A stretch of 48,245 nucleotides of DNA from Pseudomonas sp. UBA2684 (lineage in GTDB: Bacteria; Pseudomonadota; Gammaproteobacteria; Pseudomonadales; Pseudomonadaceae), in assembly GCA_002354655.1 (NCBI GenBank), contig DELY01000052.1, positions 1 through 48,245 on the forward strand, in the 5' to 3' direction. How positions within the stretch are numbered: position 1 is the stretch's first letter; every line of letters begins with the position of its first letter. The position numbers were made by a program, and so were the translations under genes. Below the pieces are notes generated by a model that was not told the DNA's origin, did no database searches, and saw nothing but the letters and a program-made list of their open reading frames with translations. Shown in pieces: positions 1 to 9,172 of the stretch.

Positions 1-134
1 CGAGTCAGCGTGGAATCCGCAAAATATTTCAAATCATGCCATCTCCTATGTATCACGGCGGGACAGGCAAGGATCAAGAACGCGACTTCGAGATCGAGCG
101 CGCCACTTGGAACGGCGCATACCGCAGTTTCAAC
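1..134. other. Window edge, no gene recognised
   Basis: The stretch before the laoR stop codon shows no reading frame that I can relate to a protein family. Short open frames here continue as antisense shadows of laoR. It could be the 3' flank of a gene outside the window. Confidence 0.4.
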
Positions 135-794
135 TCAGATCACCTGCTCCAGCGGCACATGCAGTTTGCGGTACAGCGCCTCCACCGCCTCGCGCGCCTG
201 CGGGGCGATATAGCCGCCTTCCAGCGCCAGCACCTGGTAGATGCCGCGCCGCAGCATTTCTTCGCTGAGGTCGCCGGGCGTGCCACGGGTGGTGCAGAGA
301 AAGCGCACCCAGGAGGTCATGATGATCCAGCTGTTGAGGGTCAGCGCCTCGATCTGCGCGGGGTTCATCAGCAGAATCTCGGCGTCGACAAAGCCCTGGT
401 AGATGCTTTGCGCGCCCTGTAGGCAGCGTTGGGCGAACAGCCGGTAGCGCTCGGCCAGTTCGCCATCGCTGTCGAGCAGATGCTCCAAGTCGCGGTGCAG
501 GAAGCGGAAGTGCCACATCGCCGCCAGCAGCGCTTCCAGGTAGAAGGTCTTGTCGTCAATGGTCAGGCCACGGCCGTCGGGCAGGCGCAGAAAACTATCG
601 ACATGGCGTTCGTATTGGCCGAACAGCTCGGCGATGATCGCCTGCTTGTTACGGAAGTGGTAGTACAGGTTGCCCGGCGAAATACCCAGGTGCGCGGCGA
701 TGTGGTTGGTGGTGACGCTACGCTCGCCCTGGGCGTTGAACAGCTCCAGGCTGGCTTGGATGATGCGCTCGCGGGTTTTCAGGGGAGGCGCCAT
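135..794 (-). CDS. laoR: TetR/AcrR-family repressor LaoR
   Basis: This 219-residue protein has an N-terminal TetR helix-turn-helix at about residues 8-55, with the typical 'GISPGNLYYHF' recognition-helix segment. A longer C-terminal ligand-binding and dimerisation domain follows. It is divergent from laoC-laoB-laoA, the arrangement of P. aeruginosa laoR (PA0367), which represses long-chain alcohol oxidation genes. By analogy it probably senses a long-chain alcohol, aldehyde or acyl derivative; the ligand is inferred. A perfect palindrome in the laoC promoter (1112-1129) is its likely operator. The ATG at 794 is the only sensible start because the HTH begins immediately after it, although the Shine-Dalgarno sequence is weak. 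Confidence 0.85.
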   Translation of the reverse strand: MAPPLKTRERIIQASLELFNAQGERSVTTNHIAAHLGISPGNLYYHFRNKQAIIAELFGQYERHVDSFLRLPDGRGLTIDDKTFYLEALLAAMWHFRFLHRDLEHLLDSDGELAERYRLFAQRCLQGAQSIYQGFVDAEILLMNPAQIEALTLNSWIIMTSWVRFLCTTRGTPGDLSEEMLRRGIYQVLALEGGYIAPQAREAVEALYRKLHVPLEQVI

Positions 795-1103
795 AACGCA
801 GTTCGATCTCGGCTCGATAAAGAAGGCTATGTACCAGTTACGTACTGCAGGAGCAGTCGCGCTTTTGTGGGAGCGGATTTATCCGCGAAAAACTTTGAAA
901 CCGAAGACCTTTCGCGGCTAAAGCCGCTCCCACGTGACGGCGGCCTGCATCGACACTTAACGGGTACAGAGCCATGAATAAACGCCACACGCGGCCCGGC
1001 AAAGGTACACGGGGAAACAGGGCAAGTGTTACCCGACTGTGGACCACAGCCACAAGCTAACTTTTCGTTGGGCTGCGCCAGCCCGCTTAGCGCGCCATGC
1101 TAT
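795..1103. other. laoR-laoC intergenic region
   Basis: No gene is seen. The region holds a REPIN-like pair of inverted REP sequences at 867-933, then about 170 bp without recognisable elements up to the laoC promoter. Confidence 0.5.
867..933. repeat. REPIN-like inverted REP pair
   Basis: The left arm begins GTGGGAGCGGATTTATCCGC and the right arm is its approximate reverse complement, ending GCCGCTCCCAC. This is a classic Pseudomonas REP doublet of about 67 bp. Similar doublets occur at 3281-3344, 19516-19591 and 36522-36581. Confidence 0.8.
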
Positions 1104-1132
1104 TTGACAGATTAGAGCAATTGCTCTAAAAA
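1104..1132 (+). promoter_or_regulatory. laoC promoter with embedded operator palindrome
   Basis: A consensus -35 box TTGACA lies at 1104-1109. A 17-bp spacer separates it from TAAAAA at 1127-1132, which matches the -10 consensus at 4 of 6 positions. The perfect 18-bp palindrome TTAGAGCAATTGCTCTAA (1112-1129) fills the spacer and enters the -10 box, so a bound dimer would block RNA polymerase. LaoR is the obvious candidate. The sites are seen directly; the regulator assignment is inferred. Confidence 0.7.
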
Positions 1133-1210
1133 TCCAGCACACCCTTGAAACCCTGATCGCCTGCTGTGCGGCCCATCGGGTTTCCCCGCTGGACTGCCGA
1201 GGAGCCACAC

Positions 1211-2653
1211 ATGGTCGCCGACATCGCGTATCTCGAACAAAGCCTGCAACACAGCCAGCAGCAGAGCAGCCAGCTGGACACCGCGTTCACCCGTCAACGC
1301 CAGGCGTTCCAGGCCAACCCCATGCCGTCGGCCGAACAGCGCCTGCAGTGGTTGAAAGCCCTGCGCGAGTTGCTCAGCAGCGAACGGGACGCCTTGATCC
1401 AGGCGATTTCCCAGGATTTCAGCAACCGCAGCGCCGACGAAACCCTGCTCGCAGAGCTGATGCCCAGCCTGCACGGCATCCACTACGCGAGCAAACGCCT
1501 CAAGCAGTGGATGAGGCCCTCGCGGCGCAGCGTCGGCATGCAGTTCATGCCGGCCGCCGCCAAGGTGATCTACCAGCCGCTCGGCGTGGTCGGGGTGATC
1601 GTGCCGTGGAACTACCCGCTGTTCCTCGCCATCGGCCCGCTGGTCGGCGCGCTGTCGGCCGGTAACCGGGTGATGATCAAGATGAGCGAGTCGACCCCGG
1701 CCACCTCGCAACTGATCAAGAATCTGCTGGCCAAGGTGTTCCCCGAGGACCTGGTGACCGTGGTGCTGGGCGAAGCCGAAGTCGGCATGGCCTTCTCCAA
1801 GCTGCCGTTCGACCACCTGCTGTTCACTGGTGCCACCAGCATCGGCAAGCACGTGATGCGCGCCGCCGCCGAGAACCTGACCCCGGTCACCCTGGAGCTG
1901 GGCGGCAAGTCGCCGGCCATCGTTTCGGCTTCCGTACCGCTGAGCGACGCCGCCGAGCGCATCGCCTTCGGCAAGACCATGAACGCCGGGCAGACCTGCG
2001 TGGCCCCGGATTACGTGCTGGTGCCGAAAGACCGCGTGGAGGGTTTTGTCGAGGCCTACCGCAATGCGGTACAGGGCTTCTACCCGACGCTGGCGGATAA
2101 CCCGGATTACACCGCGATCATCAACGAGCGTCAGCAGCAGCGCCTCAATGGCTACCTGCAGGACGCCGAGAGCAAGGGCGCGACCATTATCCCGCTGTAC
2201 CCCGAAGCCCAGGGCCGGCGCATGCCGCAGGCCGTGCTGCTGAACGTGACGGATGAGATGAAGGTGATGCAGGACGAGATCTTCGGCCCACTGCTGCCGA
2301 TCATCCCCTACGACAAGCTGGACGACGCCTTCGCCTTTATCAACCAGCGCGACCGCCCGCTGGCGCTGTACTACTTCGGCTACGACAAGGGCGAGCAGCA
2401 ACGCGTGCTGCATGAGACCCACTCAGGCGGTGTGTGCCTCAACGACACCCTGCTGCATGTGGCCCAGGACGACATGCCGTTCGGTGGCATCGGCCCGTCC
2501 GGCATGGGTCATTACCACGGCCATGAAGGCTTCCTGACCTTCAGCAAGGCCAAGGGCGTGCTGATCAAACAACGCCTGAACGCCGCCAAGCTGATCTACC
2601 CGCCTTACGGCAAGTCGATCCAGAAGCTGATCTACAAGCTGTTCGTGCGCTAA
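1211..2653 (+). CDS. laoC: Coniferyl-aldehyde-type aldehyde dehydrogenase LaoC
   Basis: This is a 480-residue NAD(P)-dependent aldehyde dehydrogenase of the coniferyl aldehyde dehydrogenase subfamily. The family motifs are visible: 'VIVPWNYPL' in the cofactor domain, 'LELGGKSP' with the catalytic Glu, and 'NAGQTCVAPD' with the nucleophilic Cys. The start at 1211 is preceded by GAGGAG (1199-1204) at ideal spacing; an in-frame codon at 1166 lacks this. It is the first gene of an operon with laoB and laoA, matching PA0366-PA0364. The expected role is oxidation of the fatty aldehyde made by LaoA to the fatty acid. Confidence 0.9.
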   Translation: MVADIAYLEQSLQHSQQQSSQLDTAFTRQRQAFQANPMPSAEQRLQWLKALRELLSSERDALIQAISQDFSNRSADETLLAELMPSLHGIHYASKRLKQWMRPSRRSVGMQFMPAAAKVIYQPLGVVGVIVPWNYPLFLAIGPLVGALSAGNRVMIKMSESTPATSQLIKNLLAKVFPEDLVTVVLGEAEVGMAFSKLPFDHLLFTGATSIGKHVMRAAAENLTPVTLELGGKSPAIVSASVPLSDAAERIAFGKTMNAGQTCVAPDYVLVPKDRVEGFVEAYRNAVQGFYPTLADNPDYTAIINERQQQRLNGYLQDAESKGATIIPLYPEAQGRRMPQAVLLNVTDEMKVMQDEIFGPLLPIIPYDKLDDAFAFINQRDRPLALYYFGYDKGEQQRVLHETHSGGVCLNDTLLHVAQDDMPFGGIGPSGMGHYHGHEGFLTFSKAKGVLIKQRLNAAKLIYPPYGKSIQKLIYKLFVR

Positions 2654-2716
2654 CCCTTTCCGTGTCGGCGCGGGCAGGGCCCACGCCGACGAAAGCTTGC
2701 CCTGGTGATAATAAAA

Positions 2717-3262
2717 ATGATCGACACCACGCTTGAACCCAGCGGCCTGTCACGGCGCAGCCTGCTCAAGGTCAGCCTGCTCGGCTCGGCCTTCCTGGCC
2801 ACCGCCGGCCTCACCGCCACGCTCAGCGGCTGCTCGGCGAGTATGCCTTCTGCCGGCTTGGCGGTGATTCGCGAATCCGACCTGCCATTCCTGCGCGCCC
2901 TGATCCCGGTGATGCTCGACGGTGCGGTGGCACCGGCCAACCTGCCGCAGGCCGTCGCCGGCACCATCGAGAGCCTCGACTACAGCCTCAACCACCTGTC
3001 GCCGGCAATGCTCAAGCTCACCGTGCAGTTGTTCGACGTGCTCGCCCTGCCGATCACTCGTGGCCCGCTGACCGGCGTCTGGGGCAGCTGGGAAAACGCC
3101 GCACCGGCCGATGTGCAGGCGTTCCTCACGCGCTGGCAGAACAGCTCGATCGGCCTGCTGAAGATGGGCCACGCCTCGCTGCTGCAACTGGTGATGATGA
3201 GCTGGTACAGCCGCGCCGAATCTTGGGGACACTGCGGCTACCCCGGCCCACCGACTATATAA
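2717..3262 (+). CDS. laoB: Small Tat-exported subunit LaoB
   Basis: This 181-residue protein has an N-terminal twin-arginine signal ('SRRSLLK') followed by a hydrophobic stretch ending in a lipobox-like 'LSGC'. The mature part is helical, resembles the small subunit of membrane-associated GMC dehydrogenases (gluconate 2-dehydrogenase subunit 3 type), and ends in the conserved 'GYPGPP'. In P. aeruginosa, LaoB (PA0365) is needed for LaoA function. LaoA shows no export signal of its own, so LaoB probably carries it across the membrane; that is inference. ATG 2717 is preferred over GTG 2705, though neither has a strong Shine-Dalgarno sequence. Confidence 0.8.
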   Translation: MIDTTLEPSGLSRRSLLKVSLLGSAFLATAGLTATLSGCSASMPSAGLAVIRESDLPFLRALIPVMLDGAVAPANLPQAVAGTIESLDYSLNHLSPAMLKLTVQLFDVLALPITRGPLTGVWGSWENAAPADVQAFLTRWQNSSIGLLKMGHASLLQLVMMSWYSRAESWGHCGYPGPPTI

Positions 3263-3280
3263 GGCACATACACGGAACCT

Positions 3281-3344
3281 GTAGGAGCGGGCTTGCCCGC
3301 GATGCTCTTGCCTTGCCTGCTTTCGCGGACAAGCCCGCTCCCAC
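3281..3344. repeat. REPIN-like inverted REP pair inside the lao operon
   Basis: The arms GTAGGAGCGGGCTTGCCCGC and CGGACAAGCCCGCTCCCAC (reverse orientation) form a 64-bp doublet between laoB and laoA, with only about 20 bp to the laoB stop and 40 bp to the laoA start. Confidence 0.8.
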
Positions 3345-3384
3345 AGAAGCCTCCAACACAAGAACCATAAGAGAAGCGCCTGAG

Positions 3385-4980
3385 ATGCCCGTACCCGACA
3401 TGTTCAAGCAAGGCCTGGCCCGCGGCTGGAAGACCTACAACGGTTCGCGCCTGGACAGTGATCTGACCCTCGAAGCCGATGTCGCCATCGTCGGCAGCGG
3501 CGCCGGTGGCGGCACCACCGCGGAAATTCTCAGCGCCGCCGGCTTCAAGGTGCTGCTGATCGAGGAAGGCCCGCTGAAAACCAGCGACGACTTCAAGATG
3601 CTCGAAGACGAGGCCTACGCCAGCCTCTACCAGGAAGGCATCGGCCGCATGAGCAAGGACGGCGCGATCACCATCATGCAAGGCCGCGCGGTCGGCGGCA
3701 CCACGCTGATCAACTGGACCTCGAGCTTCCGCACGCCCGATCAGACCCTGGCGCACTGGGCCAAGGAACACAGCGTCAAGGGCCACAGCCCCGAGGACAT
3801 GGCGCCCTGGTTCGAGCGCATGGAACAGCGCCTGGGCGTCGCCCCCTGGGCGATTCCGCCAAACCCCAACAACGACGTGATCCGCGCCGGTTGCGACCAG
3901 CTCGGCTACGAGTGGAAGGTCATCCCGCGCAACGTGCGCGGCTGCTGGAACCTCGGCTATTGCGGCATGGGCTGCCCGACCAACGCCAAGCAGTCGATGC
4001 TGGTCACCACCATCCCGGCGACCCTGGAGAAAGGCGGCGAGCTGCTCTACCTGGCGCGCGCCGAGCGCCTGCTGCTCGACGGCGAGCGTGTCACCGGCAT
4101 CGAATGTCTGGGCATGGACGAACGCAGCGTGGCCCCCAGTGGCCGCAAAATCACGGTACGGGCCAAGCATTACGTGCTCGCCGGCGGCGGCATCAACACT
4201 CCCGGCCTGCTGCTGCGCTCCAACGCCCCCGACCCACACGGGCGCACCGGCAAGCGCACCTTCCTGCATCTGGTGAACTTCTCTGCCGCGCAGTTCGAGC
4301 AGGTGATCAACCCCTTCTACGGCGCGCCACAGTCGATCTATTCCGACCACTTCCAGTGGCGCGACGGCGCGGCCGGACAGCTGTCCTACAAGCTCGAAGT
4401 GCCGCCGCTGCAACCGGCGCTGACCGCCACCCTGCTCGGCCGCTTCGGCCTCGACAACGCCCTGCGCATGGAGCAACTGCCGCACACCAACGTCATGCTC
4501 GCCCTGCTGCGCGACGGCTTCCATCCGCAGAGCGCCGAAGGCTCGGTGGAACTGCGTGACGATGGCAGCCCGGTACTCGACTACCCGATGACCGACTACA
4601 CCTGGGACGGCGTGCGCCGCGCGTTCCACAGCATGGCCGAGATCCAGTTCGCCGCCGGCGCCCAGGCGGTGCTGCCGCTGCACGCCGACGCCGGCTACGT
4701 GAAAACCCTGGGCGAGGCGAAAACCCTGATCGACAGCCTCAGCCTGGAGATCTACCGCACCCGCCTGGGCAGCGCGCATGTGATGGGTGGCTGCGCCATG
4801 GGCGAAGACCCGCAGCAGGCCGTGACTGACAGCCTCGGCCGCCATCACCAGCTGGAAAACCTGTCGATCCACGACGGCTCGCTGTTCCCCACCAGCATCG
4901 GCGCCAACCCGCAGCTGTCGGTCTACGGCCTCACCGCGAAACTGGCGACGCTACTGGCCGAACGGCTCGGCACGGCCTAA
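3385..4980 (+). CDS. laoA: GMC-type FAD alcohol dehydrogenase LaoA
   Basis: This is a 531-residue glucose-methanol-choline family flavoprotein. The ADP-binding motif 'GSGAGGGTTAE' lies near residue 37, a 'GYCGMGCPTNAK' loop sits in the middle, and the C-terminal active-site segments 'SAHVMGGCAMG' and 'GANPQLSVYGL' are present. It oxidises long-chain alcohols from alkane or alkyl-sulfate breakdown by analogy to PA0364; the electron acceptor is not evident from the sequence. GAGAAG lies just upstream of ATG 3385, and upstream in-frame codons fall in the REPIN. No signal peptide is present, consistent with export or membrane attachment through LaoB. Confidence 0.88.
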   Translation: MPVPDMFKQGLARGWKTYNGSRLDSDLTLEADVAIVGSGAGGGTTAEILSAAGFKVLLIEEGPLKTSDDFKMLEDEAYASLYQEGIGRMSKDGAITIMQGRAVGGTTLINWTSSFRTPDQTLAHWAKEHSVKGHSPEDMAPWFERMEQRLGVAPWAIPPNPNNDVIRAGCDQLGYEWKVIPRNVRGCWNLGYCGMGCPTNAKQSMLVTTIPATLEKGGELLYLARAERLLLDGERVTGIECLGMDERSVAPSGRKITVRAKHYVLAGGGINTPGLLLRSNAPDPHGRTGKRTFLHLVNFSAAQFEQVINPFYGAPQSIYSDHFQWRDGAAGQLSYKLEVPPLQPALTATLLGRFGLDNALRMEQLPHTNVMLALLRDGFHPQSAEGSVELRDDGSPVLDYPMTDYTWDGVRRAFHSMAEIQFAAGAQAVLPLHADAGYVKTLGEAKTLIDSLSLEIYRTRLGSAHVMGGCAMGEDPQQAVTDSLGRHHQLENLSIHDGSLFPTSIGANPQLSVYGLTAKLATLLAERLGTA

Positions 4981-5001
4981 ACACCAAGGAGGGCGCAGTC
5001 G

Positions 5002-5383
5002 ATGCTCGGCAAACTCATCTCGGCGCTGCTGATCATCGCCGGCATCATTCACCTGCTGCCGCTCAGCGGCGTACTCGGGGCGCAGCAGCTGGCCACGCTC
5101 TACGGCTTGTCCTTCCAAGAGCCCAACCTGCTCCTGTTGATGCGCAGCCGCGCCGTGCTGTTCGGCTTGCTCGGCGCCCTGCTGGTGTGCGCCGCATTCC
5201 GCCCAGCCTTGCAACCGCTCGCCCTGATCGGCGGTCTGGTTAGCGTGCTGAGCTTTCTCTACCTCGCCTGGAGCACCCCCGGCTACAACGACGCGCTGCG
5301 CCGGGTGGTGATAGCCGACTGGGTGGCACTGGCCTGTCTGGCGCTCGCCCTCATCCTGTACGGCATCGTCCGCACCAAAACCT

Positions 5384-5385
<2 letters not shown>
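5002..5385 (+). CDS. Small four-helix membrane protein
   Basis: This 127-residue protein has about four hydrophobic segments at residues 5-22, 48-67, 72-90 and 103-122. The last is followed by a short basic tail. An AAGGAGG Shine-Dalgarno sequence lies upstream of ATG 5002, and the gene starts 21 bp after laoA, so it is probably the last cistron of the lao operon. It resembles small uncharacterised Pseudomonas membrane proteins. No catalytic motif is visible and I do not assign a function. A 7-bp stem at 5384-5402 follows immediately. Confidence 0.75.
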
Positions 5386-5943
<558 letters not shown>

Positions 5944-6065
5944 ACGAGACTCGCGGCGCGGGCGGCACCGCCGCTCGCGCATGGCGCCTGCTCCGACAAT
6001 CCGGCACAATTCGTTCACCGTTGTCTGAAAGTGTCGTGGCCGCCCGCCTCGGCAGGAGCGTTTAG

Positions 6066-6320
<255 letters not shown>

Positions 6321-6322
6321 CG

Positions 6323-8017
6323 ATGCGCCGCCCCAACCGCGGCTTCCTCGACTGGCGCACCCTAGCGGGAGCGTTACTCCTACTGCTCGCGCTCAGCCTG
6401 CACGCCGCCGAGCAACCCGGACGCGCCGCCATTGCCAGCGCCCATCCCGCCGCCACCGTGGCCGGCCAGGAAACCCTGGCCCTGGGCGGCAACGCCTTCG
6501 ACGCCGCCGTGGCCATCAGCGCCGCCCTGGCGGTGGTCGAACCCTACGGTTCGGGCCTCGGCGGCGGCGGTTTCTTCCTGTTGCGCGAAGCCGGCGAACA
6601 GCCCAGCTACCGTTTTCTCGACGCCCGCGAACGCGCACCGCTGGCCGCGCATGCCGATCTCTACCGACGCGATGGCGAGGTACAAAAACACCTGTCGCTG
6701 AACGGCCCACTGGCCGCGGCGATTCCCGGCCTGCCCGCGGCGCTGGTCGAGCTGGCACAACGCTTCGGTCGCCTGCCGCTGCGCGACTCCCTGGCCCCGG
6801 CCATTCGCCTGGCCCGCGACGGCGTCGGCATCGACCGGGTCTACCGCGAGCGCGCCCGCTGGCGCCTGGATGCCCTGCGCGACGACGCGGAAAGCGCGCG
6901 GCTGTTTCTCGACAAGGGCGAGATTCCCGAAGAATTCGGCCTGCTGCGTCAACCGGAGCTGGCCCAGACCCTGGAGCACCTGGCGCGCGATGGGCATGCC
7001 GGCTTCTACGGCGGCGTCACCGCCGAGCAACTGGTGCGCGGAGTACAGGCCGCCGGCGGTATTTGGACGTTACGCGACCTGCGCGACTACCGCGTGGTAG
7101 AACGCCAACCGCTGCGTGTGAAGCTCGCCGAAGGCCGCGAACTGATCAGCGCGCCACCGCCCTCGGCAGGCGGGCTGGCCCTGGGGCAGAGCCTGCTGAT
7201 ATTGCAACAGCTGCCCTGGCGCCAGGCCGAGCCGGTGCAACGCACGCACTACGTGGTGGAAACCCTGCGCCGCGCCTACCGCGACCGCGGCCTGCTGGGC
7301 GACCCGGATTTCGTCGCCAACCCAACCGGCAAGTTGCTCGCGCCCGATTATGTGCAACAACTGGCCGACAGCATCGACGCGCACCGCGCCACACCCAGCG
7401 ACAGCCTGCCGCCTACCGGTAGCTGGCAGGAAGGCGACCACACCACACACTTCTCCGTGCTCGATGCCGACGGCAACGCGGTGGCCGCTACCCTGTCGAT
7501 CAACCTGCCGTTCGGCGCAGCCTTTACCGTGCCCGGCACCGGCGTGTTGCTCAACGACGAGATGGACGACTTCGCCGCCGATGTGCAGGGCGCCAACGCC
7601 TATGGCCTGAGCGGCAGCCACGCCAACGCCATCGCCGCCGGCAAACGCCCGCTGTCGAGCATGAGCCCGACCTTCATCGACAGCCCCAGCGAGTTCGCCA
7701 GCTTCGGCACCCCCGGCGGCAGCCGCATCCCGAGCATGGTGCTGCTGGCGATACTCGACTACCTCGACGGTCAACCGATCACCCATTGGCCGACGGTGGC
7801 GCGCTACCACCACCAGTTCATGCCCGACCTGATCGAGCACGAACCGAACACCTTCAGCCCAGCGCAGATCGCCGACCTGCAAAGCCGTGGCCACCAGCTC
7901 AAAGCCCTTGAGCGCAGTTACGGCAATCAGCAGGTGCTGTTCTGGGACAAACAGAAACAGCACGTCGACGCCGCCAGCGACCCGCGTGGCATCGGCACCA
8001 GCGTGAGTGCTCCTTAG
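6323..8017 (+). CDS. ggt: Gamma-glutamyltranspeptidase
   Basis: This 564-residue N-terminal-nucleophile hydrolase cleaves the gamma-glutamyl bond of glutathione and related amides in the periplasm. A basic N-terminus and hydrophobic segment (about residues 15-29) form a signal peptide. Autocatalytic cleavage is expected before T374 in 'HTTHFSVLDADGNAVA', which becomes the nucleophile of the small subunit. The downstream 'PLSSMSPT' substrate-binding segment is intact. The start is only 2 bp after the ferredoxin gene. Length and motifs agree with a functional enzyme. Confidence 0.93.
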   Translation: MRRPNRGFLDWRTLAGALLLLLALSLHAAEQPGRAAIASAHPAATVAGQETLALGGNAFDAAVAISAALAVVEPYGSGLGGGGFFLLREAGEQPSYRFLDARERAPLAAHADLYRRDGEVQKHLSLNGPLAAAIPGLPAALVELAQRFGRLPLRDSLAPAIRLARDGVGIDRVYRERARWRLDALRDDAESARLFLDKGEIPEEFGLLRQPELAQTLEHLARDGHAGFYGGVTAEQLVRGVQAAGGIWTLRDLRDYRVVERQPLRVKLAEGRELISAPPPSAGGLALGQSLLILQQLPWRQAEPVQRTHYVVETLRRAYRDRGLLGDPDFVANPTGKLLAPDYVQQLADSIDAHRATPSDSLPPTGSWQEGDHTTHFSVLDADGNAVAATLSINLPFGAAFTVPGTGVLLNDEMDDFAADVQGANAYGLSGSHANAIAAGKRPLSSMSPTFIDSPSEFASFGTPGGSRIPSMVLLAILDYLDGQPITHWPTVARYHHQFMPDLIEHEPNTFSPAQIADLQSRGHQLKALERSYGNQQVLFWDKQKQHVDAASDPRGIGTSVSAP

Positions 8018-8071
8018 CCAATAATGGCCAATAGCCATCCAGCATGTTAGCCTGCGCGCCCGCGCCGCCAT

Positions 8072-8227
8072 TGGCCTGTACGGCTAGTGGGTTAATTCAC
8101 GTTCGAATGGCCAGGGTACTGAGACAAGGCGCTGCGAAGAGTCATAGTGGGTTATGACGAAGAGCAGCGACGCAGTATCGGAGCCGCGGACAGCGTAATT
8201 GACTGCTTCAACTAGCCACACAGGCCA
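8072..8227. repeat. 156-bp palindromic MITE-like element
   Basis: The terminal inverted repeats are TGGCCTGTACGGCTAGT (8072-8088) and ACTAGCCACACAGGCCA (8211-8227), matching at 15 of 17 positions. Inside lie further paired segments: TACTG/CAGTA (8117-8121/8173-8177), CGCTGC/GCAGCG and GTCATA/TATGAC around a GTGGGT loop. GAAGAG appears on both sides as a symmetric unpaired block. No coding potential is seen. It occupies most of the ggt to lipoprotein gap. Confidence 0.6.
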
Positions 8228-8270
8228 CTGGGCGCGGCAGGAAACTATGGATAGCCGTTAAGGAACGCTG

Positions 8271-8699
8271 ATGTCTTACTTGCGTATGTTGTTTGCTGTA
8301 ACCCTGATCGCCCTCACCACAGGTTGCGCCACCGGCCTGAACTCCTACCAGAAAGCCGAATTCGATCATTTCGAAGCCAAAGGCATGGTCATTGAAGAGA
8401 AAAAGCCAGGCTTGGGCGCTGCGCTCGGTCTGTTGCCGGGCGGCGGTTCGTTCTACGGCCGCTCCTATGGCTTTGGTGTAGTCAACCTGCTGTTCTGGCC
8501 ACTCTCTATTCTCTGGGACCCGGTCAGCGGCTACGACGCCTCGACAGCGATCAACTACCACGCCACCAAGGCCCACATCAGCCGCTTGCAATCGCAAGAG
8601 CTGGACAAGCTGGACAGCGAACTCGCCAGCGGCCAGATCGACCTGACCCAATACACCCTGCAAAAGCGCAAGGTTGACGAGAAATACAAGTACAACTGA
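8271..8699 (+). CDS. Small lipoprotein
   Basis: This 142-residue protein begins with a signal peptide ending in the lipobox 'LTTGC' (Cys19), so it is a predicted lipid-anchored envelope protein. A glycine-rich hydrophobic centre ('GAALGLLPGGGSFYG' and the following segment) may contact the membrane. The C-terminal third is charged and helical. AAGGAA precedes the start. I do not recognise a characterised family; similar proteins are annotated only as hypothetical lipoproteins. A strong bidirectional terminator follows. Confidence 0.75.
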   Translation: MSYLRMLFAVTLIALTTGCATGLNSYQKAEFDHFEAKGMVIEEKKPGLGAALGLLPGGGSFYGRSYGFGVVNLLFWPLSILWDPVSGYDASTAINYHATKAHISRLQSQELDKLDSELASGQIDLTQYTLQKRKVDEKYKYN

Positions 8700-8712
8700 G
8701 CCAAACGCCCAC

Positions 8713-8743
8713 AAAAAAGCCGGCTTCGTAGCCGGCTTTTTAG
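8713..8743. terminator. Bidirectional intrinsic terminator
   Basis: AGCCGGC and GCCGGCT form a 7-bp stem with a TTCGTA loop, flanked by an A-run on the left and a T-run on the right. It serves the convergent lipoprotein gene and the 8758-9096 gene. Confidence 0.9.
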
Positions 8744-8757
8744 TTTCTGCTGAACGA

Positions 8758-9096
8758 TCAGTTCTGCTTGTAGCCGCTGCTGGTGCAGCCCAGGCAGCGC
8801 ACGAAGGCTTCTTTGCCTGGCTCGACGACCAGCGCCTGCCCCGCTTCGCCGACGTTACCGCCCAAGGCGGTGAACGGTAGGCTGACGACAAAGGCAACCA
8901 CGCCGATGGCGGTGGCGCCGATCAGCAACGGCCGGGCAACCAGCAGGTCGCCGATCATGGCGTAGCCTTTGGGTGCATTGGCGGTGTACATCGGGTCGCC
9001 GCTGGCATTCTGCTGCACCACTTCCGCCTGTGCCGGCAGCGCCAGCAGGCCAGTGGTCAGCGCCAGGACAACAGCGGTTGAGCGAAACAGTTTCAT
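8758..9096 (-). CDS. Small secreted or membrane protein with C-terminal CxxC
   Basis: This 112-residue protein has a cleavable-looking signal peptide (to 'LPAQA', residue 24). A hydrophobic transmembrane stretch covers about residues 55-75, and a C-terminal 'RCLGC' pair sits near the end. Its position downstream of mutM matches PA0360, for which database names such as 'multidrug transporter' are not supported by the sequence. It probably forms an operon with mutM and the acyltransferase gene (gap 76 bp). Function unknown. Confidence 0.7.
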   Translation of the reverse strand: MKLFRSTAVVLALTTGLLALPAQAEVVQQNASGDPMYTANAPKGYAMIGDLLVARPLLIGATAIGVVAFVVSLPFTALGGNVGEAGQALVVEPGKEAFVRCLGCTSSGYKQN

Positions 9097-9172
9097 GGGG
9101 CGATCCTTCAGCTATTAGGAAGCGGTGCGAGTAACTATAACAGCGGTCTGGCAATTGTCAGCGTGACGGCCG

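Noticed and set aside
3238-4872. 544-codon open frame antisense to laoA
   Set aside because: It is a compositional shadow of the GMC gene; there is no ribosome binding site and no domain.
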